A program made the translations under genes and the position numbers. DNA of 64,000 bases. It comes from Aplidium turbinatum (lineage: Eukaryota; Chordata; Ascidiacea; Aplousobranchia; Polyclinidae). Position 1 is the stretch's first letter. The number at the start of each line of letters is the position of its first letter. The notes below the pieces were generated by a model. That model did no database searches. It worked only from the letters and a program-made list of their open reading frames with translations, and was not told where the DNA came from. Below are positions 22,154 to 33,000 of this stretch, piece after piece. The DNA is taken from the NCBI GenBank assembly GCA_918807975.1, contig OU964935.1:5977823-6041822 (forward strand), given 5' to 3'.

Positions 22154-22380
22154 GGGTGTGCGCTTGAGAAACGCACTTCAGGGTCGCCCCTTCGTTGAGT
22201 GGCATTGGATGGAAAAATTCACAGGTGAAAATGCTTCAACAAGCGAAGTTTCACTTTGTCAATCTGAGTTACCAGGTTTGCGGCAGTGGTTCAAGTTCCT
22301 ACAAGTATGCGGTATTGCCAGGGTTGAGCCTCCAAATAGAGTTCTTAATCCGAGGATAAAGATTCCCACAATTAATCATG
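22154..22380 (+). mobile_element. SINE body fragment
   Basis: GTGTGCGCTTGAGAAACGCAC at the left, GAAGTTTCACTTTGTCAATC in the middle and AATCCGAGGATAAAGATTCC before an AATTAATC-like tail align with the copy at 20574-20812. It is more diverged and has no tRNA head. A long frame that overlaps it (22098-22637) is a by-product. Confidence 0.6.
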
Positions 22381-22639
22381 CGAGATGTGCAAATTGGAGG
22401 TTTAAAACGATAAAATATGTTTCAAAAATATTTCTGGTCTGCCCAGATATCCCTGGGTTTGCCTCGTTTCAAGTTCTCAGTTTAGAGTCAAAGAACACAA
22501 AATTCTTGCTTCTCCAGCGTGTTATATTAACCGGGAACAATCTTAAGCCAAGACAAAGCAATAAAAGAGCAGTAACTAACACGGTGAAAGCGGTTGCGCA
22601 TTACCCAAAAAACATTTACAGTAACAATATGATCTAAGT

Positions 22640-22884
22640 CAGTGATTCTCAACTTTTTAGTCAAGAACTCTTTCGGCATATTTACTAAGCCTGTTGTGTG
22701 GACTCGTAAATTTGTAAACATAATCTTTAAAAAGAATTGCAAATTTATTTCCAAGTACGTGAGCCTGAATGCCCAAGTTTTTTTTAAAGTTGGCTGAAAT
22801 CAATGCATTAACGTGACCAACTGACCATATAAAACATTTTCCAACGCCCAGGAGATTTCACGGATTACAGGTTGAAAACCACTA
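22640..22884. mobile_element. Charlie-like hAT MITE
   Basis: The left end CAGTGATTCTCAACTTTTT and the right end CAGGTTGAAAACCACTA are inverted forms of the CAGTGNTTNTCAACC terminus. The length is about 245 bp. No target duplication could be confirmed. Confidence 0.6.
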
Positions 22885-23791
22885 GTCCACTAATGTAAGA
22901 AATCCTTTTAATGAATTTTCCTCTCATACGAAAACAAATTAATAAGCTTACTACTACACGAGACGTTGTCAAAAACTACAGTCACTGCAACTAAGAATAC
23001 GATTTTTAGGTTGCATTAAATTGATAGAACCTGGATTTAAATATAACGATGCAAAATGTTTTACTGTTGTGCTTTTCGGTTCCAACAAGCTATCAATAAA
23101 ATATCACACAGCAGTTTCAAAGATTGTTAAGGAAACTATCACCACTTCATACAAAAAATAAAACAGAGTATGGTAAATGCATAAAAAAGGCATTACAAGT
23201 ACTCATGCATTAACAGTTGTAACATACTAGCAAGTTTAGCAACTAATATTCGAGTACAAATTTTGAGCACAATTAGCAAGTAAAAAATTGTGCAGCAACT
23301 TTTGAAATGTTGGATTTAGGTTGAGTAAGACTGCAAAAAGTTCAACATTAACAACCTAAAACTTTATAAAAAAAGTAATAAAACATGAATCGACAGTATA
23401 AGATAATGGTAATAATGGATTAAACCGTTGGGGATTCAGGATTTTAAGTTCAGATTACTGTAATTTTTAACTTATTTTGTGAATGTGTAAATCACAAAAC
23501 CTTTAGTTAGCCATGAGATCACTTGAAAAACTTTGGAGTAAACGCCTGAAAAATCTATTAATACAAAACAGTCTTGAAATATAACTACAAAGCACATATT
23601 GACCTAAGGCTATCATGAAACATTTTTCACAAAGGAAAAATCATGTCCAATACCATTTGCTGGTTCATGAAGAGCTAAACTTCTCTAAACGGCCTGAACA
23701 AAGTTCTCTTCTGGGACAGTTGAAAACATAACCTTCTTAAATCTTTTCTAAATTGCCAAAATTAGAATTCTTGGCAACATTTGAGCATGTG
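22885..23791. other. ELOF1 3' flank, no gene recognised
   Basis: This is AT-rich DNA with no repeat ends or coding frames that I can support. It is the region downstream of the minus-strand ELOF1 gene. Confidence 0.35.
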
Positions 23792-24043
23792 CTATTGGTT
23801 GGCTGTTTCACAAGCATCTATCCAATCGCTGTATACATCAATGGGTTCGGATAAATAGTTTATTGTTGTTTGATATTCTTCCATGCAAACAGTGCATGAT
23901 ACCACTCCTGTGTTTCTAGCTCGATCCATCTTGACCTCACATGACTTTTCGTGATTACAAAATGGACAAGCAAATTGAGTTTCTAGAGGCTCAGTCATTT
24001 TCTTTTTTGGTGGAGCTTTTCGCTTTGATCGCCTTCTTCCCAT
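23792..24043 (-). CDS. ELOF1: Transcription elongation factor 1 homolog
   Basis: This encodes the small zinc-ribbon protein that binds elongating RNA polymerase II and acts in elongation and transcription-coupled repair in the nucleus. The 83-residue product starts [15 protein letters not shown], a basic tail expected to contact DNA or nucleosomes. It holds CPFC (C26, C29) and CTVC (C50, C53) as the four zinc ligands, and ends [17 protein letters not shown]. Length and order match the human protein residue for residue, apart from conservative changes. The start is the ATG at 24041-24043; a frame extending three codons further has no ATG and no homology. The coding region is a single exon. A foldback element lies about 190 bp upstream. 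The identity is secure. Confidence 0.95.
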   Translation of the reverse strand: MGRRRSKRKAPPKKKMTEPLETQFACPFCNHEKSCEVKMDRARNTGVVSCTVCMEEYQTTINYLSEPIDVYSDWIDACETANQ

Positions 24044-24228
24044 TATTAGCAATAATATTAACTTTGATGATATATTTCAATCACAAATATGAACTAGAAT
24101 GGTGCTGCAACAATAAATTATAAAGAAATATCGATTTATAATTGTTTTGATGTTTTAGCTGTAGCTGTAAGGTTGTATTCTCTGAAGTAATTCTAACTAT
24201 TGCATTTTCAAATCAAACTTATACAGGT

Positions 24229-24668
24229 GCAAAGTAATTCATCCCCTGAACACTTCGTCTCTCAAATTTGTCCATGAAAAGATCAAGATAAAAAATACAA
24301 CAGCACTTAAGTTGCTGATCGTAGTTTAATAGTTTATACATTTTAAAACTTTTGTCATGAAGAGTTAAGCAGTGCCGAAATCTGAGTTTTCTCAATTTTT
24401 TCAATTAATTAATTAAGAGTTGAGAACCTTTTACTTGTCATAAAGGGGTTAGGTAGATTTAAGATTAAGAATTTGTTGCGGCACATAAAAATTTAATGAC
24501 TGATTTCCAACAAGTTCTGATTCCAGTTAACAACTTCAGCGCTGCTATATTCTTTATGACAGAATTAAATAAATTTGCGAAAACTCCGATCCACAACATC
24601 AGCACTGCTCAATTTTTTATCTTGATTTTTTTTAGTGGATGAAGTGTTTAGGGGAAGAATTAGTTATC
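24229..24668. mobile_element. Degenerate foldback element
   Basis: The left end GGTGCAAAGTAATTCATCCCC then GAACACTTCGTCTC, and the right end GATGAAGTGTTTAGGGG then AGAATTAG, match the TTCGTCCCC subtype. The interior keeps AAAAGATCAAGATAAAAAAT and TTGCTGATCGTAGTTT. It is old. Confidence 0.5.
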
Positions 24669-24877
24669 ATAAAACTTACAATACACAAATAGCCTTTTGA
24701 GTATACAAATAGCTCAAATAGCCTAACATATTGCTAATGTCGAAAGTAATATTGAGTAAAGCATGTTTAAACCAACACATGACTAATAATATGTTAAAAG
24801 GTTGGCGATAAAAACTTTTTTGTGGTGGAGTTCTGTCACCACTTACAATATCCTTAATTTTTTCTATATCCGACATA

Positions 24878-25810
24878 CATAGGCGTCGATTTTTTCTTAG
24901 AAGAGAGGGATTCTGGGTGGGCGAGAGTTTTCAAACAGATTTCATTGAATGTGTATGTTCGCAAATTCGCAATGGTTAGTCTTTCTCACAAAGACCTTTT
25001 GGAACCTGGTTTTAAGAATGCGCGAATAGATGTTTGACTTTGCTTCATGTTTAACTTTTCAATAATGAAAATTGAAATGACAACATCGTGCGATGCTCCA
25101 ATTTATACCCAGCAACAAGTTTGTGAGGAAAGATTTGTAAAAAGCGATTGTTTTAGTACATCTTCAGTTTGTATCGGTTATTTTATTGTCATGTTAATTA
25201 TGATGTCATATTCATATCCTCTTACGCTGACATGGAACTGAAGTTTGATTGTGACGTAACGAAAGTGAGACCAATCGAAGAAAAGATATGTAAATAGATG
25301 AACGTACGACAAGTGGTTTTAGAAGAGAGGAGTGTGTTAATGTGCGCATCCGATTTAGCGTTTCAAGTGCAGACACACTTGTCAGCACAATTTCGATTAC
25401 CACGAAAAGCTAGGCCACGCGGATTCTAATTGTCTTGGCTTTCTGCTCTAGACACTAGACAGGTTTTCAACGTGCGACAGCCCAAGAGAGAGAGATGAGT
25501 TCGCCGGTTTTACAGCGTACTGGCATGGTATTGGCTTGATATCAAATCTTGCCCAAACGCCTTTTTTTTCAACGCAGCGTTGTTGCAAAATTGCTTTGTT
25601 CTGTCAGATACCTAGCGAGAGACATAGCGTAAAACAAGAAGTTGCTCTGCAGTTGGTTGAATAATTCAGCGTTTAACAAAAACGGAAATAATTGGAACGA
25701 ACACTTCATAAGCGTCCTGAAAATAGGGTGGGCAAAACATATTTTGCCCACCCTCGTTTCATGGCAGGGTGGGCGCCGCCCACCCGGCCCACCCTATTTC
25801 GACGCCTATG
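24878..25810. mobile_element. hAT element with CATAGGCGTCGA ends, perfect TSD
   Basis: The ends CATAGGCGTCGA (24878) and TCGACGCCTATG (to 25810) are perfectly inverted. The 8-bp target duplication CCGACATA is at 24870-24877 and 25811-25818. The right subterminal region has a GGGTGGGC/GCCCACCC hairpin. The 933-bp element carries no transposase. Termini CATAGGCG are shared with the element at 44594-46923. Confidence 0.85.
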
Positions 25811-25818
25811 CCGACATA

Positions 25819-26146
25819 GCCTATGTCTTATGACATCAATCAAACTGTAAAGAAGAATAACAGGGTCGGGTGTAGTTTACAAGCGCTAACATTAGGCCTT
25901 GGGGGGCAGTTCTATTTAGTATAAATAATTATAATTGACCCTGGGTGGGGGTCCCAGCCAGAGATTTCCAGAAATTCCTTCCAGGAGGCCAACTTTTTGG
26001 AAACACAGTTTTTATTTTGCAGGCGAATTACTGTAGTACTGTAATTCGCCCGCATTAACTAGGCTATCATGGCCTACACCTGCTCTTTCCCCACACTCCC
26101 TCAGTTCAGTTGTTTTTATTTCTGACCATCACAGCAAAAACAATAC
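25819..26146. other. Gap between two transposons
   Basis: No gene is present. It includes GTTTTTATTTCTGACCATCA at about 26111, a word that recurs at about 39371 and, reversed, at about 60270, so part of it is a dispersed repeat. Confidence 0.4.
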
Positions 26147-26154
26147 ATGTCAAA

Positions 26155-27625
26155 TAGGGTGGGCTGAAAAAACTTTTTTTTTTTAAATTACAAATGGGGG
26201 GGTCCTAATGCCTGGCAAATGATCCAAAAACATCCCAAAAAAATTTTTGGGGAGTTGGGGGCAAAAACCAGCCTCCAACTCCCCCATCAAGGTCATGCGG
26301 GGGTCAAATTTCATGAAAATGCTGCAACTCGAGAACCGCTTGTGGTAGAAAGCTGTTCTTACACTCAAATGATGCAGAATAGTCATAATTCTATCTGTCC
26401 TAAAACAACTTTTCTTCGTAAGTAATATATTTATTGAGATATTTAGAAAAAACTGGTATTCCATGTTCTTATGTATATTCGCATGTGCGTATCACATCAG
26501 CCTTTCTAGATTTTCGCTATTAAAACTGCTTCAGCAGTCAGCACTTGTCACCAAAGCATTTTGATGAGTTGTGTGCAATAGACAATTACTGTAGACATAG
26601 AATTAGACCAATGAACGTCTTAAGAGCGTTCATTAAAAACGAATACAAAACGATATACTAGCAAAATCTAAATCTAAAATCGTCTCCACTCCTGCACACA
26701 TGAAAGGCCATTCAGTTGCAAAGTTATCATAGCAGTGTACACTGTACAGTATAATGTTCTGCAGTGTATAACTGAAATGTTGTAGCCTACTTGTATTCTA
26801 ACTGGCTTGACAAAACGTTACGTTGGCGTCACATGGGGGAGGGTGGGGGTCAAAAATTCGGAAAAACAGCGTTATGTAATATTTGAACCTTCCCTAAGAC
26901 GTTTCACAATCAAAATACTACTGGCATCTTGTTTTGAGTAATATAAAGTTGCAGTGAAAAACAAAAAAACAGTGAAATAATGCAGGATGCAGCCCACAGA
27001 AAAGTGACACTGCAGTTATTACTTTGCCTAATCTGTGGCAAAATGAGACTTATTGTCAATTTTCTTCATCATCTTTCTGGATCTAGTTTTTTGCCGTATA
27101 AGCCCATCACGTCGCTCAAATGTTGCAACTGCTGTTGCTGCTTCACTGACAAGCTTAATGTGGCGCTCAACTGCTTGATTGTGGCATGGATGTAGCAGCT
27201 TAAAAGGGTTGGTACGAATGTCATTTACTTCGGCAGAGGACTTCTTCCTAATTGCTGGTGGTTCAGTTACACCGCCCATATTCATGTCCACAAGTTTGTA
27301 ATAAACTTTGGCCTTTACATTAATTTTTGGGACTGTAAAACGGCGAAAGGTTTCAGAAGATACGTCTTCATCTGGTTCATCTTCTGGCCAATATCCTCCT
27401 TCATAACTTTCTGCTGGGATTTCAGCATCAGCACTTGCCTGCAGCTCACCGCGGATAGCCATAATTTTGTTTACTGCTAAACAGCGAACCTGGTAATCAC
27501 TATCACCCAACATGGCCAATAAAATATTTTCTGGGTGAGCAAAATAGGCATTGCGCTCGAAAGATGCTATTGCTGTTTCTCTTATTTTTGGACTAGGAAA
27601 CTTTGTAATTCGCTCTAGCAATGCA
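26155..27625. repeat. Left arm of the palindrome
   Basis: This is the inverted copy of 27788-29258, with near-complete identity over the full length, including the terminal 17 bp. Confidence 0.9.
27028..27621 (-). pseudogene. Transposon protein C-terminal half, left-arm copy
   Basis: The 197-residue frame is nearly identical to the right-arm copy; differences include SFERN versus SLERN, HPENIL versus HPEDIL, INVKAK versus ISVKAK and NMGGV versus NMDGV. It ends with CHNQAVERHIKLVSEAATAV, RRDGLIRQKTRSRKM and a short acidic tail. It has no upstream coding sequence on its own side beyond the arm boundary. It is therefore a duplicated fragment and not a complete gene. Confidence 0.7.
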
Positions 27626-28386
27626 GGGAAATTGCACTTGCTCCACGGATTTTAAGACTTTACATTTCCGAAGAAAAAACATCAAAAAACCTTGCTCTTT
27701 TAGCAGAATTTTGTGTTAAAATTTTCTTTCCCTCCTGGTTTGAGATAAAACGAAGAAATGCCATATCTGAAGGAGCAAAGAATTTCCATGCATTGCTAGA
27801 GCGAATTACAAAGTTTCCTAGTCCAAAAATAAGAGAAACAGCAATAGCATCTCTCGAGCGCAATGCCTATTTTGCTCACCCAGAAGATATTTTATTGGCC
27901 ATGTTGGGTGATAGTGATTACCAGGTTCGCTGTTTAGCAGTAAACAAAATTATGGCTATCCGCGGTGAGCTGCAGGCAAGTGCTGATGCTGAAATCCCAG
28001 CAGAAAGTTATGAAGGAGGATATTGGCCAGAAGATGAACCAGATGAAGACGTATCTTCTGAAACCTTTCGCCGTTTTACAGTCCCGAAAATTAGTGTAAA
28101 GGCCAAAGTTTATTACAAACTTGTGGACATGAACATGGACGGTGTTACTGAACCACCAGCAATTAGGAAGAAGTCCTCTGCCGAAGTAAATGACATTCGT
28201 ACCAACCCTTTTAAGCTGCTACATCCATGCCACAATCAAGCAGTTGAGCGCCACATTAAGCTTGTCAGTGAAGCAGCAACAGCAGTTGCAACATTTGAGC
28301 GACGTGATGGGCTTATACGGCAAAAAACTAGATCCAGAAAGATGATGAAGAAAATTGACAATAAGTCTCATTTTGCCACAGATTAG
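27626..28386 (+). CDS. Transposon protein, C-terminal half (hAT-like, unnamed family)
   Basis: An open frame runs from the spacer (about 27628) through the right arm to the stop at 28384-28386, giving about 252 residues. The spacer part includes KNLALLAEFCVKIFFPSW and FEIKRRNAISEGAKNF. It continues into LERNAYFAHPEDILLAMLGD, YQVRCLAVNKIMAIRGEL, a Glu/Asp-rich linker, EPPAIRKKSSAEV and the ending CHNQAVERHIKLVSEA. From memory this is the C-terminal half of a repeated invertebrate protein family ending in a conserved C-H-T/N-Q-A/S-V-E-R-x-x-K-L-V-x-E-A block. The catalytic N-terminal half is missing, so the element cannot mobilise itself. No start codon is proposed; the first ATG is at 27793. 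Confidence 0.65.
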
Positions 28387-29258
28387 GCAAAGTAATAACT
28401 GCAGTGTCACTTTTCTGTGGGCTGCATCCTGCATTATTTCACTGTTTTTTGTTTTTCACTGCAACTTTATATTACTCAAAACAAGATGCCAGTAGTATTT
28501 TGATTGTGAAACGTCTTAGGGAAGGTTCAAATATTACATAACGCTGTTTTTCCGAATTTTTGACCCCCACCCTCCCCCATGTGACGCCAACGTAACGTTT
28601 TGTCAAGCCAGTTAGAATACAAGTAGGCTACAACATTTCAGTTATACACTGCAGAACATTATACTGTACAGTGTACACTGCTATGATAACTTTGCAACTG
28701 AATGGCCTTTCATGTGTGCAGGAGTGGAGACGATTTTAGATTTAGATTTTGCTAGTATATCGTTTTGTATTCGTTTTTAATGAACGCTCTTAAGACGTTC
28801 ATTGGTCTAATTCTATGTCTACAGTAATTGTCTATTGCACACAACTCATCAAAATGCTTTGGTGACAAGTGCTGACTGCTGAAGCAGTTTTAATAGCGAA
28901 AATCTAGAAAGGCTGATGTGATACGCACATGCGAATATACATAAGAACATGGAATACCAGTTTTTTCTAAATATCTCAATAAATACATTACTTACGAAGA
29001 AAAGTTGTTTTAGGACAGATAGAATTATGACTATTCTGCATCATTTGAGTGTAAGAACAGCTTTCTACCACAAGCGGTTCTCGAGTTACAGCATTTTCAT
29101 GAAATTTGACCCCCGCATGACCTTGATGGGGGAGTTGGAGGCTGGTTTTTGCCCCCAACTCCCCAAAAATTTTTTTGGGATGTTTTTGGATCATTTGCCA
29201 GGCATTAGGACCCCCCATTTGTAATTTAAAAAAAAAAAAGTTTTTTCAGCCCACCCTA
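27788..29258. repeat. Right arm of the palindrome
   Basis: This is the inverted partner of 26155-27625. I take it as the original orientation because the coding frame continues from the unique spacer into this arm. Confidence 0.9.
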
Positions 29259-29266
29259 ATGTCAAA

Positions 29267-30302
29267 GGTTGAGAAAAAGATAGAAGCGACAAATCGCCAA
29301 CGTTAAAACGTGCTGATGACCGAAATAGTTATTACATAAGTTGAAAGGATTTGGCACAGTTGTAAACTTGTAACACCTTCAGAAAAATACAAGATATAAA
29401 GGGAAATAAAAGAAAATGTTACAAATGAAAATAAAAAATCCCATATAGCTTTAGCTGATATTTCCAAGAATTGTATAAACAGACATTTGCTATGAAGAAC
29501 GACCGTGGTGCGTTATCAACAGTGCTGATGGTCGTCAGGGGAAGACATCTTGATGCACTCAGCTCGTAGCAAAGAAGAGCAAGGCAGGCAAACAAAACCT
29601 CACAAAGAAATCCTACCACAGACAAAGCTATTTCAAGTGCAATGCACCAGGCCTTGCATGACTCACAAAATTATTACAACCTGACGACAGTAAACAATGA
29701 AAAAAACAAATAAAACAAACAAGCAAAAACAACACCACTACGGTATCTTGCGGAAATCCAATTATACCCAGGGAAGTTATGTCTTGCAGATATCAAGCGT
29801 GCTTTGATATAAAGTTACGTTGATAAAGCGATAATTATAAGACCACAGCCAGCTAAACTCATCACCTCCACAACGATTCAGGACTTTGAAATTCCCTTTA
29901 GTATCTTAAGTTGGCTGGCGGCGGCTAAATAGGCCTACACCCTACAGATTTCGTGAAGCACAACAGCTGTAGGAATTTCTAGATAAAGCCTGCTGCGCTG
30001 CCTAACAAGTAACAATACTCAGCATAATAAGTTAATAACAAGTTATTAGCAAGTATCGAGCTATCCACGATCACCAAACGTGAATAGGGTTTCCGCATTT
30101 GGAATTTCTCATTCAGCAACCAGTTTTAACTATTGTAGCCGAAAATAACTTAAGTATATTACTCGATTTAAAGGTTAAAAAAATACACTAGATTATCCCC
30201 CCCAAAAAAAAAACACTAGATCACTAGATTATTCCAAAAACCACTAAATGTAGCGGAAAATCACTTAGAGTGGCAGCTCTGATAAAAACAACTGAAACTG
30301 AA
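29267..30302. other. Stretch without a recognised gene
   Basis: This is AT-rich flank between the palindrome and the next hAT nest. No frames or repeat ends could be supported. Confidence 0.35.
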
Positions 30303-30900
30303 CTTGTGGGCAGGCCCGTAACTAGCTTGGAGCACTAGGGGGGGGGGGGGGGGTGGGGGGCAATAAGTGTTCTAGAGGGGGCCCAACTTTAACCTTCTGT
30401 ATCATGTACGAAAACGACATTGGTACAAAATGTGGGTATATTTACGCAAAAAAATTCATCGTAATACAGCGTTTACATTAGCATAGATTATCATAGAAAC
30501 AGCAGCGTGAACTGGCATTATAGAGTGAATTACATGCTGTAGCTTAAACAGTTATAATGACGACAGCATAGAAATTGAAAAGCAAAATCATTTTTAAAAC
30601 ATGCCACCATCAACTAGTGATAAAATGGTTAAAAATTGGCATAGACACCGCAGCGAAGTTTATGATTTTGTAGTTGATTTTTTTGTTAGTTAATCCATTG
30701 CCTGTCATGAACTTTGAGTTCGTTTTAGTTTATTTACATTTTCCTCTAACGCACTGCATAAATCACACAAAATATACTAGGCCTATACATAGAAAATAGG
30801 CGTTGAACCATGATCAAATAGGGCTGCAGCCGCTGCACCTGTCACTCATCGTTTTGTAAATAATTGTAGCCTACAATGCACCTCATTTTGTCTAGTGCAG

Positions 30901-31127
30901 TGTTATAATATATTTTTTTACGTTATTTCTACGTACTTTGTTTCTGTACTGCTCCTTGTTCTAATGATTACTTCGTTGGCGTGTTTTGTCCTTCTGGCTG
31001 TTCTCTATTTTGTGTTGCTTGTTGTTGTGAGCTACCTGCCTTCATTTTTAGTATGTTTTGAGTTGGGGTGGCCGCATTTTAAGTTGGTTAAAACTTTATG
31101 AATAAAATCATCTTTAGTTTCATGACA
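30901..31127. repeat. 5' LTR of gypsy element
   Basis: This is a 227-bp repeat. It contains AATAAA-like sequence (GAATAAAATCATC) near its right end, the likely polyadenylation signal. Confidence 0.85.
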
Positions 31128-31167
31128 ATTTAACCAACTTAAAATTTTCAACTAGAAATCGCAAAGG

Positions 31168-32994
31168 ATGGAGAGGTTGTTAAAACCTCAGCGATTAGAC
31201 ATTGAGCCTGGCAATGTACAAGCGGCCAGAGAATTTAGACACTGGCGACAAGTCTTTGAGAACTATATTCAGGAGCACTTACAACAAGGACCTGCCGACA
31301 ACGAAGCAGGCGAAGCCAACCGTTTAAGTCTTAAATTAAAAGCATTGATCAGCATGATTTCGCCCCAAGTTTTTGAATACATTGATGAGTGTGAGACTTA
31401 TGAAGGAGCCATGCAGCTTTTGGAACAAATTTATATCAAGAAACCAAACGAAATACATGCGCGACATGTGCTGGCATCTACAAAGCAGCACTCAGATCGA
31501 ACCTTACATAAGTTTCGGCACCATTTAGAAAATTTAGCAAAGAACTGCAATTTTAAAGCTGTGTCTGCAGCAGAACATAAGAATATTATGCTGAGAGACG
31601 CATTTATCAATGGAATATTTTCGCGGAATATCAGGCAGCGTCTTTTGGAGAATAAAACTTTGGATTTTGAGTCGGCTTTCAACCAAGCGTTATCGTTAAC
31701 TGAAGCAGAAAAAGAAGCCAAAGATTTTGAAGTTTACGACAGCCACAAAGCTGATTTCTCTGAAAAGGACGTGTTAGCGTCAGCCTCTAAGAGTGACATA
31801 AACGTTAGTGACAACAACGAAAAATCCGACAATCTATCAGCCACTTATACTAAACATCAATGTTACTTCTGTGGGAGTAAAAGTTCTCATAACCGCAAGA
31901 ACTGTGTAGCGCGTTCATCAGTTTGTTTTAAGTGCAACAAGACAGGACATTGGGCAATAGTCTGTCGAAAGAACGGGAACAGCTCTGGCCATCAAGCAAA
32001 TAACACGGCGGCAGCATCGATTGATATTCAATGTCCAGCGACCAGTACCGGTACGCCCTCTCAAGGTAATGTCTGTTCAGCAAAAACTGTGAACAATGAC
32101 TTGAAACAGTCAACAATTTTTATAAACATTGCTGGTCATGAACTGTCCGCTCTAATTGACACCGGAAGTTCTAAGAGTTTTATCAACGAACGATCAGTTA
32201 AAGACTTAAACCTCAAAGTTTTTCCGGCAAGGCTCGAAGTGACGATGGCTCAAATGTCAGCCAAAAGTCGAGTTCTCGGTAAATGTGTAGTAAACCTAAA
32301 CATTCTTGATCGCACGTATAACAACGTTGAACTTTATATTCTAAAGAACTTATGCTCTGATATAATTCTTGGTTTAGATTTTCAAAGCAAGCATAAGCGT
32401 TTAGTTTTCGAATTGGTTGGTCCTGAAAATGACCTCATCATTTCACATAATATGTCTGGGACATGTGCCGTAGCCGCCGCCCAAGTAGAGTGTCCATCAT
32501 TATTTTCAAGTGTGAAAGATAATTGCAAACCCGTAGCGACTAAATCTCGGAGGTACAGTCACAATGACTTAAAATTTATCGATTCAGAAGTTAACAATTG
32601 GCTTGCTGAAGGAATCGTTCAGCCGAGTAATTCGCCATGGCGTGCTCAAGTAGTCGTAGTAACAAATCCTGAGTCTGGACGTAAAAGACTTTGCGTCGAT
32701 TACTCGCAAACAATTAATCTATTTAGGCCTACTGAACTCGACGCTTACCCCATCCCCCGCATCGAGGACATCGTGAACAGTCTTGCACAGTACAATAGTT
32801 TTGCGACTTATGATCTTAAATCAGCATACCACCAGATTCCTTTGCTTGACCAAGATAAACCTTATACTGCCTTTCAAGCTGGTGGAAGATTATTTGAATT
32901 TAATCGCATGCCATTTGGTGTTAAAAGTGGTGACCCAGTATTGCAACGCATAATGGACAACGTTGTTGCTTCCGACAAACTCGAAAACACGTAG
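31168..32994 (+). mobile_element. Gypsy gag-protease-RT region
   Basis: This long frame holds the gag-like N-terminal region, the zinc knuckles, the protease motif and the front part of reverse transcriptase in one continuous polyprotein. Gag and pol thus appear to be one frame without a programmed shift, as in some gypsy lineages. Confidence 0.85.
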
Positions 32995-33000
32995 GCCTAC

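Larger units (their letters stand above)
26155..29258. mobile_element. Giant palindromic hAT-like element
   Basis: The ends TAGGGTGGGCTGAAAAA and TTTTTCAGCCCACCCTA are flanked by a perfect 8-bp target duplication ATGTCAAA (26147-26154 and 29259-29266). The whole 3104-bp element is one inverted repeat. The left arm (26155-27625) and right arm (27788-29258) are each about 1.47 kb and differ at only a handful of positions. A 163-bp unique spacer lies between them. Each arm carries the same 197-residue C-terminal coding segment, pointing outward from the spacer. The spacer is open and in frame with the right-arm copy. The simplest reading is that an element lost its 5' half and gained an inverted copy of its 3' half before or during insertion. 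High arm identity means the duplication is recent or the arms convert each other. Confidence 0.9.

Noticed and set aside
22098-22637. 179-codon plus-strand frame
   Set aside because: It overlaps a SINE body and the flank of a MITE, and resembles no protein.
24043-24052. Three-codon N-terminal extension of ELOF1
   Set aside because: It lacks an ATG, and the family starts at MGRR.
28949-29224. Frames near the palindrome ends (26183-26464, 28949-29224, 28988-29218)
   Set aside because: They fall in the non-coding subterminal arms and exist as mirror pairs because of the inverted repeat.
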